Below are positions 26,762 through 35,630 of a DNA stretch of 64,000 nucleotides, one piece after another. Each line of letters begins with the position of its first letter. The stretch's first letter is position 1. The stretch is from contig NZ_WRPR01000072.1 of assembly GCF_010367455.1 (NCBI RefSeq), positions 1 through 64,000 of the forward strand, written 5' to 3'. A program made the position numbers and the translations under genes. The notes under the pieces are model-generated. The model saw only the letters and a list, made by a program, of their open reading frames with translations. It was not told the origin of the DNA and did no database searches. Source of the stretch: Candidatus Laterigemmans baculatus (GTDB taxonomy: Bacteria; Planctomycetota; Planctomycetia; Pirellulales; Pirellulaceae).

Positions 26762-29162
26762 ACCCCAGCCCTCCCAAAAACTCCCGCAGCTTGCTCGCCG
26801 CCTCGTCCCTCTCCTCCTCAATGCTGGTCAGCGTCACCCGGTACTTGTCCCACCAGTTTTCGAACGCGGCCACCATCTGCTGGCGGTGGTCGGCGACGTA
26901 GCGGTCGAGGATCGCGTCGAGATCGCTCCGTAGGATCGCCAGCGCCAGCTCCTGAGCGGCGCCCTCGTCGAGCCCCTCGCGGGCTTCACGGAGCCGCTTG
27001 GTGAAGTTGCCTTCTTTGGTCTTCAGCTTCTTCTTCGTCGCCGCCAGCTCCTGCTTCAGCGTTTTGAGCTCCTCGTCACTCAGCGGTTCGTCGCTGCCGC
27101 CATCGCCTTCCTCCTCCTCTTCGTCGCTCGCCGCGGTTGCTCCGCGGATCGTCGCGTCGAGCTCGGCCCGCTTCGCTTCCAACTCCGAGAGGTCGGCTAG
27201 GTACTCGGGGAGCAGCCGTTTGACCAGCCGGTGCTCGAGCGGGTTGTCCTTGCTCCGCTTATCCTCCATCGCGGTGAGAATGCTCACCTCCCAGGCTTCG
27301 ACCAGTCCGGTAAACCCGCGGGCGGTAATCGTCTTGAGGTCGTTCTGCACGTCCCCCCACCACGTCGCGATCACGCCGGTGACGCGAAAATGGTCGAGCA
27401 GCCCGATCTGCTCCAGCGTCCGCTGGAAGCTGGAGAGCAGCAGCGCCCGGAGGTTCATCAACCGCTGCGTCTCGGGGAGCGCGGCGATCGATTTGCGGTG
27501 GTGCGCCCACCAGGTTTCGACCTTCTCGGCCAGCTGGCGTTCTTTGGCCTGAACGCCCGCGTCGGCTTCGATCCGCTGTTTGAGGTCCGCTTTGTCGGCT
27601 AGGTCGCCGGCGAAGTCGTAGTAGCCCGCCTCGCGATCGACCAGCAGGTGCTGCGGGTCGAACCCGTGGGCCTCGAACAACGGCCGCCGAGCGTCGACCT
27701 CCCGCTGGGGCACACCGCCGAAGAGATGCGCGCGGACGTCGTGTGGCTCCGGCGGCGGGGCGTTGTCGGCGTAGCGGCGGATGTTCAGGTTATCGTCGTT
27801 CTCCCGCAGCTCGTCGCGGGTGACGACGCGGGCGAAGCCGTCGATCGTCTCAAAGTTCCGCCAGGCGCTGACGATCTTCTCGATGTGCTCGGGGTACAGA
27901 TAGTTCTGGGCCCGGCCCTCGTAGTATTCGCGGTCGGCGTTGATGAACAGCACTTTTTGTCGCCGCTCCTTGGGCTTGGCCCCGGGGGCTCGCAGCACCA
28001 GCAGGCAAGCCGGGATGCCGGTGCCGTAAAATAGGTTCGAGCCGAGTCCGATTACGGCGTCGAGTAGGTCGTCGTCGAGAATCCCGCTACGGATCTCTTT
28101 CTCCGCTCCGCCGCGGAACAGCACGCCGTGGGGCATGACCGTGACCACCATCCCGCCCGGCCGCAGCACCGAGATCATGTGCTGGACGAACATCAGGTCG
28201 GCCTTCTTGCCGCTCTCCGGGCAGAAGCCGAACCGGAACCGCTCGGGGAATGGCAGCCCATCGCGGGAGTAGTTCTGCGAAAAGGGCGGATTGGTGAGCA
28301 CGCGGTCGAACCGCATCAGCTCGCCCCCTTCGGTGTGCATCGGCTCGGCCAGCGTGTCGCCGTTCTGCATATTGGCGTCGGGGATGCCGTGCAGGAGCAT
28401 GTTCATCTTGCTGATCGCCCACACGCCACCGTTCGATTCTTGGCCGTACAGCCCGAGGTTCCGCGAATTCAGCCGCCGCTCGTCCAAGTATTCCTTGGCC
28501 AGCACCAGCATGCCGCCCGAACCCGAGCAGGGGTCGTAGATCCGCTGGCCCTCGTCCGGCTCGGCAATCTGGACCATCATCCGCACCACCGCCCGAGGCG
28601 TATAGAACTCGCCGCCCTTCTTACCGGCCGAGTCGGCGAAATCCCGGATCAGGTATTCGTAGGCCGCCCCGAGCAGGTCCGGGTACTCGAAATCCTCGTT
28701 CCGCAGCCGGTACTTGGAGAAGTGGGCGATCAGGTCTCGCAGCCGCTTATCGGGGATCTTGGACTGGCCGACCTTGCGGTTGAAGTCAATGTGGGCGAGC
28801 ACCCCCTCGAGGCTCGTATTCGCCTCCTCCAGGGCCGAGAGAGCCTTGTTCAGCCCATCACCGACGTTGTGGTGCACCTCGTCGCGGAGGTGCCCCCAGC
28901 GGGCCTGCTCGGGCACGAAGAAGTGCTCGCCGGCATAGTAGCTGGGGTGATTCGCCCGCTGCTGGGCCTGCTCCGCCGAGCGGCCCCGGTCGAGCTCCTG
29001 GGCCACGACCGCCTCGAACCGCTCCTCAAAAACGTCCGAGCAACGCTTCAAAAACAGGACGCCGAAGATGTATTCCTTGAACTCCGAGGCGTCCATCTTC
29101 CCGCGAAGAATATCCGCGGCAGCAAACAGGTGGCGTTCCAGCTGGGGCAAAGTCAGGGGCAT
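26754..29162 (-). CDS. hsdM: type I DNA methyltransferase HsdM
   Basis: 802 residues, longer than the usual 500-550. N6-adenine methyltransferase with an N-terminal helical HsdM domain (about 8-150), SAM-binding DPCSGSGGM at 210-218 and catalytic NPPF at 291-294. The C-terminal 300 residues are an extra helical region with an acidic run ([10 protein letters not shown] near residue 690) and coiled-coil-like ends. It protects host DNA at the HsdS-defined target. First gene of the operon; hsdS follows with an 8-base overlap. Confidence 0.94.
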   Translation of the reverse strand: MPLTLPQLERHLFAAADILRGKMDASEFKEYIFGVLFLKRCSDVFEERFEAVVAQELDRGRSAEQAQQRANHPSYYAGEHFFVPEQARWGHLRDEVHHNVGDGLNKALSALEEANTSLEGVLAHIDFNRKVGQSKIPDKRLRDLIAHFSKYRLRNEDFEYPDLLGAAYEYLIRDFADSAGKKGGEFYTPRAVVRMMVQIAEPDEGQRIYDPCSGSGGMLVLAKEYLDERRLNSRNLGLYGQESNGGVWAISKMNMLLHGIPDANMQNGDTLAEPMHTEGGELMRFDRVLTNPPFSQNYSRDGLPFPERFRFGFCPESGKKADLMFVQHMISVLRPGGMVVTVMPHGVLFRGGAEKEIRSGILDDDLLDAVIGLGSNLFYGTGIPACLLVLRAPGAKPKERRQKVLFINADREYYEGRAQNYLYPEHIEKIVSAWRNFETIDGFARVVTRDELRENDDNLNIRRYADNAPPPEPHDVRAHLFGGVPQREVDARRPLFEAHGFDPQHLLVDREAGYYDFAGDLADKADLKQRIEADAGVQAKERQLAEKVETWWAHHRKSIAALPETQRLMNLRALLLSSFQRTLEQIGLLDHFRVTGVIATWWGDVQNDLKTITARGFTGLVEAWEVSILTAMEDKRSKDNPLEHRLVKRLLPEYLADLSELEAKRAELDATIRGATAASDEEEEEGDGGSDEPLSDEELKTLKQELAATKKKLKTKEGNFTKRLREAREGLDEGAAQELALAILRSDLDAILDRYVADHRQQMVAAFENWWDKYRVTLTSIEEERDEAASKLREFLGGLGYA

Positions 29163-29503
29163 CGGAGATCCATGGCGACGTCAACCGAGGCGAGCGCCAC
29201 AATCCAAGGGCCCAACCAGCCCAAAAGCACCCGCCTCGTCAATGAGGGGCCCAGCAGCATAGCCCACCGCCGCCACCCGCAACCAGATCGGCCTCAGACG
29301 CAGCGGTCTCGGCTCAGGCTGACGGATCCGAAAAGGCGGACAAACGTCACGCGATGGAACTGGAGGCGGGGGCGTAGGGGAGACGACACGATAAGAGCCG
29401 CCGGCCCACTATGCTGTCGCCGGCATCGATTCTCTTCGTGGCAATCCGGTCCAGGGACGGTAGAAGCCTCGGAGCTTTCCCATAGCCCAGCATGTGAAGA
29501 ACA
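29163..29503. other. intergenic stretch, nothing recognised
   Basis: About 340 bases between the divergent hsdM and HTH starts. It must contain the promoters of both, but I see no clear -35/-10 pair, repeat or small gene with a ribosome site. Confidence 0.5.
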
Positions 29504-29743
29504 GTGACTACGGCACAAAAGACTCGGTGGCCCGGCCTGATGGACAAGCCGACGGCGGCTGAGTACCTGTGCATCAGCGAGCGGACCATCACCAAGCTGG
29601 TGTCCGGCAAACAGATCCCATCTCGCACAGTAGGACCAAAGCTCATTCGGTTCTGCAAGGAGGAGCTGGACGAGTGGATGCGAGCGCTACCCACCGGCCA
29701 GACAGCCAGAGAGAAGGAAGCCAGGCGTCCTAAGACCGGGTGA
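29504..29743 (+). CDS. excisionase-like HTH protein
   Basis: 79 residues from the GTG at 29504 (weak GAAGA upstream), or 67 from the ATG at 29540. It has the winged-helix pattern of excisionase/HTH_17 proteins: KPTAAEYLCISERTITKLV, then IPSRTVGPKLIRFCKEELDEW (written here as IPSRTVGPKLIRF and KEELDEW). Such proteins direct integrase toward excision or act as small regulators. In an island with a dead integrase this is probably its recombination directionality factor, although it lies 3 kb from the integrase remnant. Confidence 0.75.
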   Translation: MTTAQKTRWPGLMDKPTAAEYLCISERTITKLVSGKQIPSRTVGPKLIRFCKEELDEWMRALPTGQTAREKEARRPKTG

Positions 29744-29846
29744 TAAAGAGAATTCGCCCCGTGGTCCGCTGCAGACTGTCGGTCGCCTATGATGATCGCC
29801 GGCGGCTTTACGATATGGCCGGTGTTCGTTGACATTCGGAGTTTTC

Positions 29847-30677
29847 ATGAAGACGCTGCGTTCACAGATAGTTGCAACCACAGAGCTCGACCGACACGGA
29901 GACACCATTCCTCGGTACGTGCTTGAGCACATGTACAGCCAGATACCAGATCCATGGCTCATGATGGACAATCACGATCCATCACTGCCTGCAATTGCTC
30001 GCGGCTACAACAAGCAGTTCGTCCAGCTCGATAATGGGCACTGGGCGATTCGTGCGGATGTCGAGGTTTTCGACGAATCGAAACTCGCCAAGTATGGCGG
30101 TTTCAGTATGACGTTTTCGGGGAAACGATATTCGCTGAATCTCAGTCGTGTGGCAGATGTCACCTTGGAATTCAACCCAAGAGTATTCGAGGCAAGAAAG
30201 ATCCTTGAGATTTGCTCTGCGTCCAACGGCGGCCTACAAGTAGACGCCCTGGAGATACACCAAAAGGGGATGGGAGAGTATGTCGCCCTGGGCCTCTCAT
30301 TCGGGTCTGCTGCAATACTTTCAGGATTTCTACAAGAAGCCGGCAAGGATAGCTACACTGCCCTCAAGAAGAAAATCCTTGAGTTGGCCAAGGCGCAACG
30401 GGACGAGGAAAGTCAGGGATTGAAGTGCCAAATGGCATTCACCTTCGAGCGACACGGAGGACAAACGGAGGTTCTCGTTTCGGTAGATGCTGAAGACCTT
30501 GAGTACCTTGAGGCAAAAGGGCTCGACGCCCAGTACGTCATCGAACGAGTGAACGAGGCCGTGGGCCCCTTAGACGTGAGAAAGGTCGTTCTTAAGGCCG
30601 TTCGAGATTCGCCGATCGTCTCGGTGACCTACTTCATCGATCGAGACGAGAACCTGCACGAAGCCGAAAATGGATAG
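29847..30677 (+). CDS. unknown protein of a two-gene island module
   Basis: 276 residues from the ATG at 29847 with GGAG six bases upstream; an in-frame TTG at 29829 is less likely. The N-terminus reads TTELDRHGDTIPR, then MMDNHDPSLPAIARG, faintly like phage prohead proteases of the HK97 (S78) type, where an Asp..Gly-Asp and a catalytic His in NHD occur. A Ser partner is not obvious, so an enzymatic role is unproven. A middle helical part (about 175-200) and a beta-rich C-terminus follow. It overlaps the next gene by 8 bases. Confidence 0.6.
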   Translation: MKTLRSQIVATTELDRHGDTIPRYVLEHMYSQIPDPWLMMDNHDPSLPAIARGYNKQFVQLDNGHWAIRADVEVFDESKLAKYGGFSMTFSGKRYSLNLSRVADVTLEFNPRVFEARKILEICSASNGGLQVDALEIHQKGMGEYVALGLSFGSAAILSGFLQEAGKDSYTALKKKILELAKAQRDEESQGLKCQMAFTFERHGGQTEVLVSVDAEDLEYLEAKGLDAQYVIERVNEAVGPLDVRKVVLKAVRDSPIVSVTYFIDRDENLHEAENG

Positions 30678-30921
30678 TACCATCGCCACGACCGCCTTAA
30701 CCGACCAGCAGCTCGCCGACGCTCTCCTATCGATCGCACTAGCGATCCCCAGCGATGTTCCACTGAACGTCCTCGCTGCTCACGGGATGCCGCGGGTAAT
30801 CCTCTGCGACTCCCCGGAGAAAGCAGACGCGGAAATTCTGGAAGCAGCCGCCCAAAGCTTCGGGCCGCTCCTGGCCACTTCGATGGATCACTTCGACCAG
30901 TTCAGGCGGTTGGGGCTATGA
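30670..30921 (+). CDS. small partner protein of the two-gene module
   Basis: 83 residues, acidic, helical at the start (TDQQLADALLSIALAI) and without a known domain. Its ATG lies inside the last codons of the preceding gene (8-base overlap), so the two proteins are made together in a coupled way. I do not recognise it. Short partner proteins of this kind often act as immunity or regulatory subunits; no sequence evidence decides this here. Confidence 0.55.
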   Translation: MDSTIATTALTDQQLADALLSIALAIPSDVPLNVLAAHGMPRVILCDSPEKADAEILEAAAQSFGPLLATSMDHFDQFRRLGL

Positions 30922-31085
30922 TCTGCACCCCTCCCGGGCGCGATCAAGAGTAGGTCGCCAACGAACTGCGAGCGGCCTACACCATCGCGACCGCCGCGGA
31001 AGACGCGGCGTGCCGAGCCGGCGCGTTCGGAGCGGGCAAGAAATCTCCCGCTTTTCTCCGGGCTCTATACTTATCAAATAGTTAG
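30918..31085 (+). pseudogene. short coupled reading frame broken by an amber stop
   Basis: An ATG at 30918 overlaps the preceding stop (ATGA), but the frame meets TAG after 11 codons (30951-30953). Past it the frame stays open for 43 codons with codon use like that of the neighbours (ANELRAAYTIATAAED). It may be the remains of a third gene of the module, or chance. Confidence 0.3.
31031..31055 (+). terminator. weak intrinsic terminator
   Basis: AGCGGG (31031-31036) pairs with CCCGCT (31047-31052) and is followed by TTT. It would end the two-gene module transcript. The stem is short, so efficiency is doubtful. Confidence 0.4.
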
Positions 31086-31203
31086 AAAAATGGGCGAGCG
31101 TTGCACGCAACCACCCGGTGCTGTCGACCGATAGGAAGCGAGGTGGTGTGGGGAGGGCGGTCAGCAATGGCCGCCCTTACCCGATTTCGGCGGCTGCGCC
31201 CAC

Positions 31204-31827
31204 TCAAAGAACCTGTTGCCAAATGTGTGTATAGTTGATGTCCGAGTCTTGCCCAGCAGGCGGATTCAAGAGTCGATCCGCCAAGGTGCCGTGCGCAGCC
31301 CAAATTTTGGCAGTATTCAGCATCTCGCTCGTCTGCTCGATCAGCGGGATGAGTTGTGCCTCTGTAAACGGGGCCAAGTATGCCGCGTCCTGACGTGACA
31401 ATGCCGTTTGCATCGTGCGACCAGCCGCGTGTATCTCGACAACTGCTGCCACGATCGCGTCATTGTTCGCGAGCTGGGTCAGTGCGGTACGCACATTTTG
31501 GGCGTGGGTTTGGTGGTCGAAGAGTTGGCCCGCGTGCCCTTGCCTCTCTATTGCTCGCTTTCCCTCTGCCAAAGTGCCGGCAAGCGCAACCTTTGCGAGC
31601 GCATTGGCATCTGGGGTAAGTCGCGCGAAGTCTGTTCCACCACCCCAGCCGCAGTGTGCTTGAACGATCCAAGCCCGGCTCAAGCTGTCCCAACCGTTCT
31701 CGAATGTGCCGATGAGAGCATGCCCAACCTCGTGGTCAGCCGCTGCCTCGCGATCTCCAATAAGTGCTTCCATGAGTTCCTCTGCTTTCTCGACCGGGCG
31801 AGCGTCCACTTCTGTCGCCGAATTCAT
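31204..31827 (-). CDS. stand-alone M41-like metallopeptidase domain
   Basis: 207 residues. HEVGHALIG (His32, Glu33, His36) matches the HEAGHA motif of FtsH-type (M41) peptidases, followed by a GGGTDFARLTPDANALAKVALAGTLAEG segment (here split: GGGTDFARLTP and ALAKVALAGTLAEG) in the place where FtsH has its helical core and third ligand. There is no AAA ATPase and no membrane helix, unlike FtsH. The Shine-Dalgarno is weak. It is the last intact gene before the integrase remnant. Such lone M41-like domains occur in mobile DNA; the target is unknown. Confidence 0.6.
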   Translation of the reverse strand: MNSATEVDARPVEKAEELMEALIGDREAAADHEVGHALIGTFENGWDSLSRAWIVQAHCGWGGGTDFARLTPDANALAKVALAGTLAEGKRAIERQGHAGQLFDHQTHAQNVRTALTQLANNDAIVAAVVEIHAAGRTMQTALSRQDAAYLAPFTEAQLIPLIEQTSEMLNTAKIWAAHGTLADRLLNPPAGQDSDINYTHIWQQVL

Positions 31828-32648
31828 TTATCATCGGTCGAAACGGCGAGATCGTCGCGCAAGAGGCAATTCTCGCCGGTTCGGATCGCTGTTCTCGCCC
31901 CTTGGCGAGATCGTGTCGGCCGGTAATCTCGCCGATTCCTGGAGTCGGGTCCATCACAAAAGGGGCGGGCTGGCTTAGTCCGCTCCGGCTCCCCACGATC
32001 GGGCCCCGCGGTCCAGCCTCCCTCGATCGACGCCCCCCGCCGGGAACAATCGCTTGGGCAGGGTTGATCCACGATAGGACCGACGGCCGGTCTCGCCGAC
32101 GGCTGCGAGGTGACGAGTCCGGAAGCCCGTCTTCGTCGTCTTTCGGGGGGCGTTGTCGCCGTGGCCCTGCGCCAAGCGGCACTGGCACTGGCGTCCCCAC
32201 GGGCATGAGGCGGAACGTGTGGTACCAGCACAACAAAGGCGATCTTCGGACTCGGTCGGGCGCCCGCATTGCTGCGACTACTCGATCAATCGCCCAGCGG
32301 GTGTGTGTCACGGTATTAAGTTTCCGCCCCGCACATCCCCGGGGCATCCTGCCGATCCGACGGACCGACCGGACCAGACGCAACCGCATGGCGCTCGTGC
32401 AGCGAGATCCCGTGCTGATCCAGTTGGCGACGAGGACCGGGGAGAACGGACAACCCACCACCGCCCCCGGTCGATCACACCGGCAGGTGGCGGGGGGGGC
32501 GCCGCGGGGACTGCTTCCCGGGCTCGCGTCAATTGCTGCTGGCGTATACTCGCATTCTCCGCGGCTAGGTTAGCTCCCGAACGCTAGATTCCCCGATCCG
32601 GCTCGCCGTGTTTTCTTTCTCTCGGGGCAACCACGGGGAGGTTGGCCA
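31828..32648. other. 820-base stretch without a supported gene
   Basis: Open frames exist on both strands, but their composition is Arg/Pro/Gly-rich, with no start context or motif. Repeated GGCGAGATCGT words and the hairpin CTCGCC-CCTT-GGCGAG (31893-31908) occur near the start. It may hold the M41-like gene's promoter, a degraded gene or a non-coding RNA; I cannot tell. Confidence 0.4.
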
Positions 32649-33381
32649 ATGGCCAGCGTGTTCAAGAAGAAGACCACGCGCCCGCTGCCGGAAGGGGCGG
32701 AGATCGTCACGCGGAAGGGCGAGCGAATCGCCCGCTGGAAGCTCCGCAACGGCAAGACTCGGACGGCGCCGGTGACAGTCGGGAAGGATGGTACGGAGCG
32801 GATTACCACCGAGGCGGCGACGTACACCGCCAAGTACCGCGACGGGGACGACATCGTTCGCGAAGTCGCCACCGGCTGCCGGGACAAGCAAGCGGCCTAG
32901 GCCAAGCTGGCGGAACTGGTCGCCCGGACCAAGAAAATCCGCGTCGGGGTCTTCACCGGGGACGAGAGCACGGTTGCTGACCACCAACTGCTGCCGCTCG
33001 ATACGCACATCGACGCGCACATCGACTACCTGCGGAGCCGAAAGAAGAATGCCGACCGAATCGAGACAACGAAGCGACGCCTGAAGGAATCGGCCAAGGC
33101 GTGTGGATTCCGGCGGCTCGCCGACCTTCGCGCAGACACGCTCCGCAAGTACCTCGACGCGCAGACCGCGGCCGGGCGGTCCGTCTCGGTCGTCAACGGC
33201 TACGCAGCCGCCTGGACGGCTTTCGGCTACTGGTGCATCGGGAAGCGGATGCACGGCCGGCGGTCAAGCATGAACGGCGACAAGCGGCTGATCGTCAACC
33301 CGTTCGCCGGCATCGGCCTGCTCGATCCCAAGTTGGACCGGCGCCGCATCGCTCGGCCGCTGACCGAGCGGTCCAGACACG
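32649..33381 (+). pseudogene. tyrosine integrase, broken and truncated
   Basis: It begins MASVFKKKTTRPLPEGAE, the arm-binding start typical of planctomycete phage-type integrases. After CRDKQAA comes an in-frame TAG (32898-32900); the frame then continues as AKLAELVARTKK through the SAM-like core-binding domain (RLKESAKACGFRRLADLRADTL) to RRRIARPLTERSR. There the right attachment repeat begins, so the whole catalytic domain with its Arg-His-Arg-Tyr residues is missing. It is adjacent to the intact tRNA-Phe, as expected for the element's own integrase. Not functional as it stands. Confidence 0.85.
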
Positions 33382-33419
33382 AAAAAACCCCGGGAGACGC
33401 GAAGTCTATCGGGGTTTTT
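33382..33419 (-). terminator. tRNA-Phe terminator
   Basis: Hairpin CCCCGG.../CGGGG with a T-run on the minus strand, 15 bases beyond the tRNA 3' end. One stem base differs from the left copy. Confidence 0.8.
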
Positions 33420-33476
33420 GGATTTCAGGAGGAGTGGTTGGGGCCGGGATTGAACCGGCGACACCTGCATTTTCAG
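33382..33476. repeat. right attachment repeat
   Basis: Gap-free match to 17478-17572. It spans the tRNA-Phe terminator and the 3' half of the tRNA up to the anticodon loop. It cuts into the integrase frame at its left side. Confidence 0.9.
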
Positions 33477-33507
33477 TGCAGTGCTCTACCAACTGAGCTA
33501 CCCAACC
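33435..33507 (-). tRNA. tRNA-Phe(GAA)
   Basis: 73 nucleotides fold into a complete cloverleaf: acceptor GGTTGGG/CCCAACC with discriminator A, D-arm GCTC/GAGC, anticodon arm CTGCA/TGCAG with loop CTGAAAA (anticodon GAA), five-base variable loop, and T-arm GCCGG/CCGGC with TTCAATC. CCA is not encoded. It serves as the integration site of the island to its left. Confidence 0.97.
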
Positions 33508-33563
33508 AGCCGCAGCGGCGATTCGTGCCCGGCGAGCGGACGAAGAACCATCGCATGGCAGGA

Positions 33564-33593
33564 ATCGTAGAAGGCAGGGCAGAGGAATGTCAA
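33564..33593 (-). promoter_or_regulatory. sigma70-type promoter of tRNA-Phe
   Basis: On the minus strand TTGACA (33588-33593), an 18-base spacer and TACGAT (33564-33569) form a near-consensus promoter about 57 bases upstream of the tRNA 5' end. Confidence 0.75.
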
Positions 33594-33689
33594 TCGGAGG
33601 CTTTGCGGTTTTTCGACCGCACCCCAATTTTCATCGCCCCCGCTCCAGATGTACCGATGGTGCGGATGGCGCCATCGTCGCCCATCGTT

Positions 33690-33748
33690 GCCTTCCGCTC
33701 CGCGAAAGTTGCGCATGTCACGCTTCTTTCGCGGAGCGAAAGGCGACT
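33690..33748. repeat. CTCCGCGAAAG hairpin repeat, copy 1
   Basis: Inverted arms: CCGCTCCGCGAAAG on the left and CTTTCGCGGAGCG on the right, followed by an AT-rich TATTATATTATT stretch. Related copies lie at 46308-46371 and 52476-52611. It sits in the leader of the ExbB/ExbD operon, where the AT-rich stretch could help form the promoter. Confidence 0.75.
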
Positions 33749-33830
33749 ATTATATTATTGCGTCGGGATGTCTTCCGCTGGGGCGCGGAATGAGACGAGT
33801 CGAGGGTATTGCCGGAGCTGAAGCGAACAG

Positions 33831-35630
33831 ATGCGACACCTGCAAGCGGTCCGCGGATCGTTATCCCCCTCGCTGGAAGGATCCACGCCGCTGAGATCTT
33901 CGCCACGGGAGCTTTCGCGACGGGAGCTTTCGCCGCTGCCGCGTCATCCGCTGGGTGCAGGGTCGGTCGCGCGGCGAAGGGTGGGGCTGCTCGGTGTTGG
34001 CCTCGGTTTGTGGCTGGCTCTGGCCGCCGCCCCGGCACTGGCTTACACGCCGGAGGACCCGGTCGTCCTGCAGATGGTCGAGCGGGGGATCGGTTTTCTC
34101 GAGGCCGTGGAGGCTGGAAAGTTCGAAGACGCGGCCCGGACGTACCGTCACGGCGGCGTCATTCTCGCGGCTTACGCGCACCACAAAGTCCGCCAGGACG
34201 CGACGAACCCGGTCGTCCAAAAAGGGCTCGAGGCGGCGCTCGAAGAGGCTCGCGAGGCGATGCAGGGCAAGCTCTCGAACAGCTCCAAGGTGACCTACGA
34301 GACCTCGGTCGCTCTGCTGCTGATGATGGATGTCGATCCGACGAAGTACGCCAAGGAGATCCAAGCCTTGGGGGACGCCTTGTTCGCGGCCCAAAAATCC
34401 CATGGCGGCTTTGGCTATCTCTCGGAGGAGGATGGCGACACTTCGCAGACGCAGTACGTCGTGCTGGCGATGTGGACGATGGACCAGATGAACTTCAAGG
34501 TCCCGCCGGAAGTCATGGCTCGGGCGGTCCACTACCTGTTGCGGACGCAGGACCCGACCGGCCAGTGGGGCTACAAAGGGGTCGACTCCGGGAGCATTGG
34601 CAAGCTGGTCCCGCAGGACAATCGCAAGGGTCACTCGCTGACGACCGCTGGCGGCGGCAGCGTGTTGATCGGCGGCGATTACTTCGGGCTGTGGCGGAAG
34701 ACCAAACAGATCAAGAACAACGTCACCGGATTGCCGGCGGCGCTCAAGGAACAGAAGCCGGAAGAAAAGGCTGAAGAGAAGCGGACCGGCCTGTCGGTCC
34801 CCGCAGCCGGGCTGATGCAGTTCGTCGGGCGGACCGAAAACTGGCTCACGGCGAACCCCTATCGTCGGACCACCGGCCTCTCGTGGCATTACTACTACCT
34901 CTACACGCTCGAGCGGTACGAGAGCTTTTTGGAGATCGCCGCGGGGCGTCAGGAGAAGGAGCCCGACTGGTACAACGCGGGGGTCGAAGCCCTCCAGAGT
35001 GCGCAGTCGAAAGATGGCGGCTGGGCTCATCAGGCGTCTGACGCGGCGCACTCCTCGCCTCAGATCGCGACCTCGTTCGCAATCCTGTTCCTGATCCGCA
35101 GCACCAAGAAGGCGATCGGGGAGATGAGCGAGGGGATGCTCGCGGGCGGTTACGAATTGCCCAAAGACACCACCGACATTCGGGTCGAAGGGACGCAGAT
35201 CAAAGGCAAGCCGGTCGCCACGGCGGTGACCGATCTGCTCAGCTTGCTCGAAGACGAAGAGGCGAGCGTCGAGACCGGTTCGATCCCCGAGGATCTGAAG
35301 CTGGCCGAGGATCCGGAGGAGCGGAAGCAGCAGCTCGCGCGGCTCGAGCGGCTGGCCCGCGGCAGCGAGTCGTATCAGTCCCGCCGCGTGGCGGTCCGCC
35401 TGCTCGCTCAGAGCGATGAATTGAAGGTCGTGCCGACGCTGATCTACGCGCTCAGCGATCCCGACTCGGTCGTCAAACGATACGCCCGCGATGGGCTACG
35501 GTTTATCAGCCGCCGCTTCGATGGTTTTGGGACGCCCGACGCCCCCTCGCAGCGAGAGGCCGAGCAGGCCGCCAAGGCGTGGCGGTCGTGGTACAACGAG
35601 CTCGACCCTGGCTACGTGTTTCTGGATTGA
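33831..35630 (+). CDS. secreted prenyltransferase/squalene-oxidase-fold protein
   Basis: 599 residues. A basic leader is followed by a hydrophobic signal segment (LLGVGLGLWLALAAAPALA) that probably targets the envelope. The mature part has alpha-alpha-toroid repeats like terpene cyclases and prenyltransferases: HGGFGYLSEEDGDTSQTQYV, QDPTGQWGY and SKDGGWAHQ, each with a G-G-W/F turn. The catalytic DxDD of squalene cyclases is absent, so it is probably a binding or scaffold protein. HEAT-like helices end the protein. First gene of an eight-gene operon; its stop overlaps the next start (TGATG). Confidence 0.8.
   Translation: MRHLQAVRGSLSPSLEGSTPLRSSPRELSRRELSPLPRHPLGAGSVARRRVGLLGVGLGLWLALAAAPALAYTPEDPVVLQMVERGIGFLEAVEAGKFEDAARTYRHGGVILAAYAHHKVRQDATNPVVQKGLEAALEEAREAMQGKLSNSSKVTYETSVALLLMMDVDPTKYAKEIQALGDALFAAQKSHGGFGYLSEEDGDTSQTQYVVLAMWTMDQMNFKVPPEVMARAVHYLLRTQDPTGQWGYKGVDSGSIGKLVPQDNRKGHSLTTAGGGSVLIGGDYFGLWRKTKQIKNNVTGLPAALKEQKPEEKAEEKRTGLSVPAAGLMQFVGRTENWLTANPYRRTTGLSWHYYYLYTLERYESFLEIAAGRQEKEPDWYNAGVEALQSAQSKDGGWAHQASDAAHSSPQIATSFAILFLIRSTKKAIGEMSEGMLAGGYELPKDTTDIRVEGTQIKGKPVATAVTDLLSLLEDEEASVETGSIPEDLKLAEDPEERKQQLARLERLARGSESYQSRRVAVRLLAQSDELKVVPTLIYALSDPDSVVKRYARDGLRFISRRFDGFGTPDAPSQREAEQAAKAWRSWYNELDPGYVFLD

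Larger units (their letters stand above)
17573..33476. mobile_element. integrative island at tRNA-Phe(GAA)
   Basis: Bounded by the direct repeats 17478-17572 and 33382-33476. The intact tRNA and the integrase remnant are at the right end, the displaced tRNA fragment at the left. Cargo from left to right: DNA-modification gene remnant, reverse-transcriptase cassette, DUF45 peptidase, hsdR, orphan antitoxin, hsdS, hsdM, excisionase-like HTH protein, an unknown two-gene module, an M41-like peptidase and the broken integrase. This is a defence-rich cargo. With its integrase truncated, the element is probably immobile unless helped in trans. Confidence 0.88.

Noticed and set aside
28128-29507. Plus-strand open frame opposite hsdM
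   Set aside because: Antisense shadow of a clear methyltransferase gene.
31902-32573. Long plus-strand open frame as a gene
   Set aside because: Arg/Pro/Gly-rich with no ribosome site and no motif; it appears to be a by-product of high GC.
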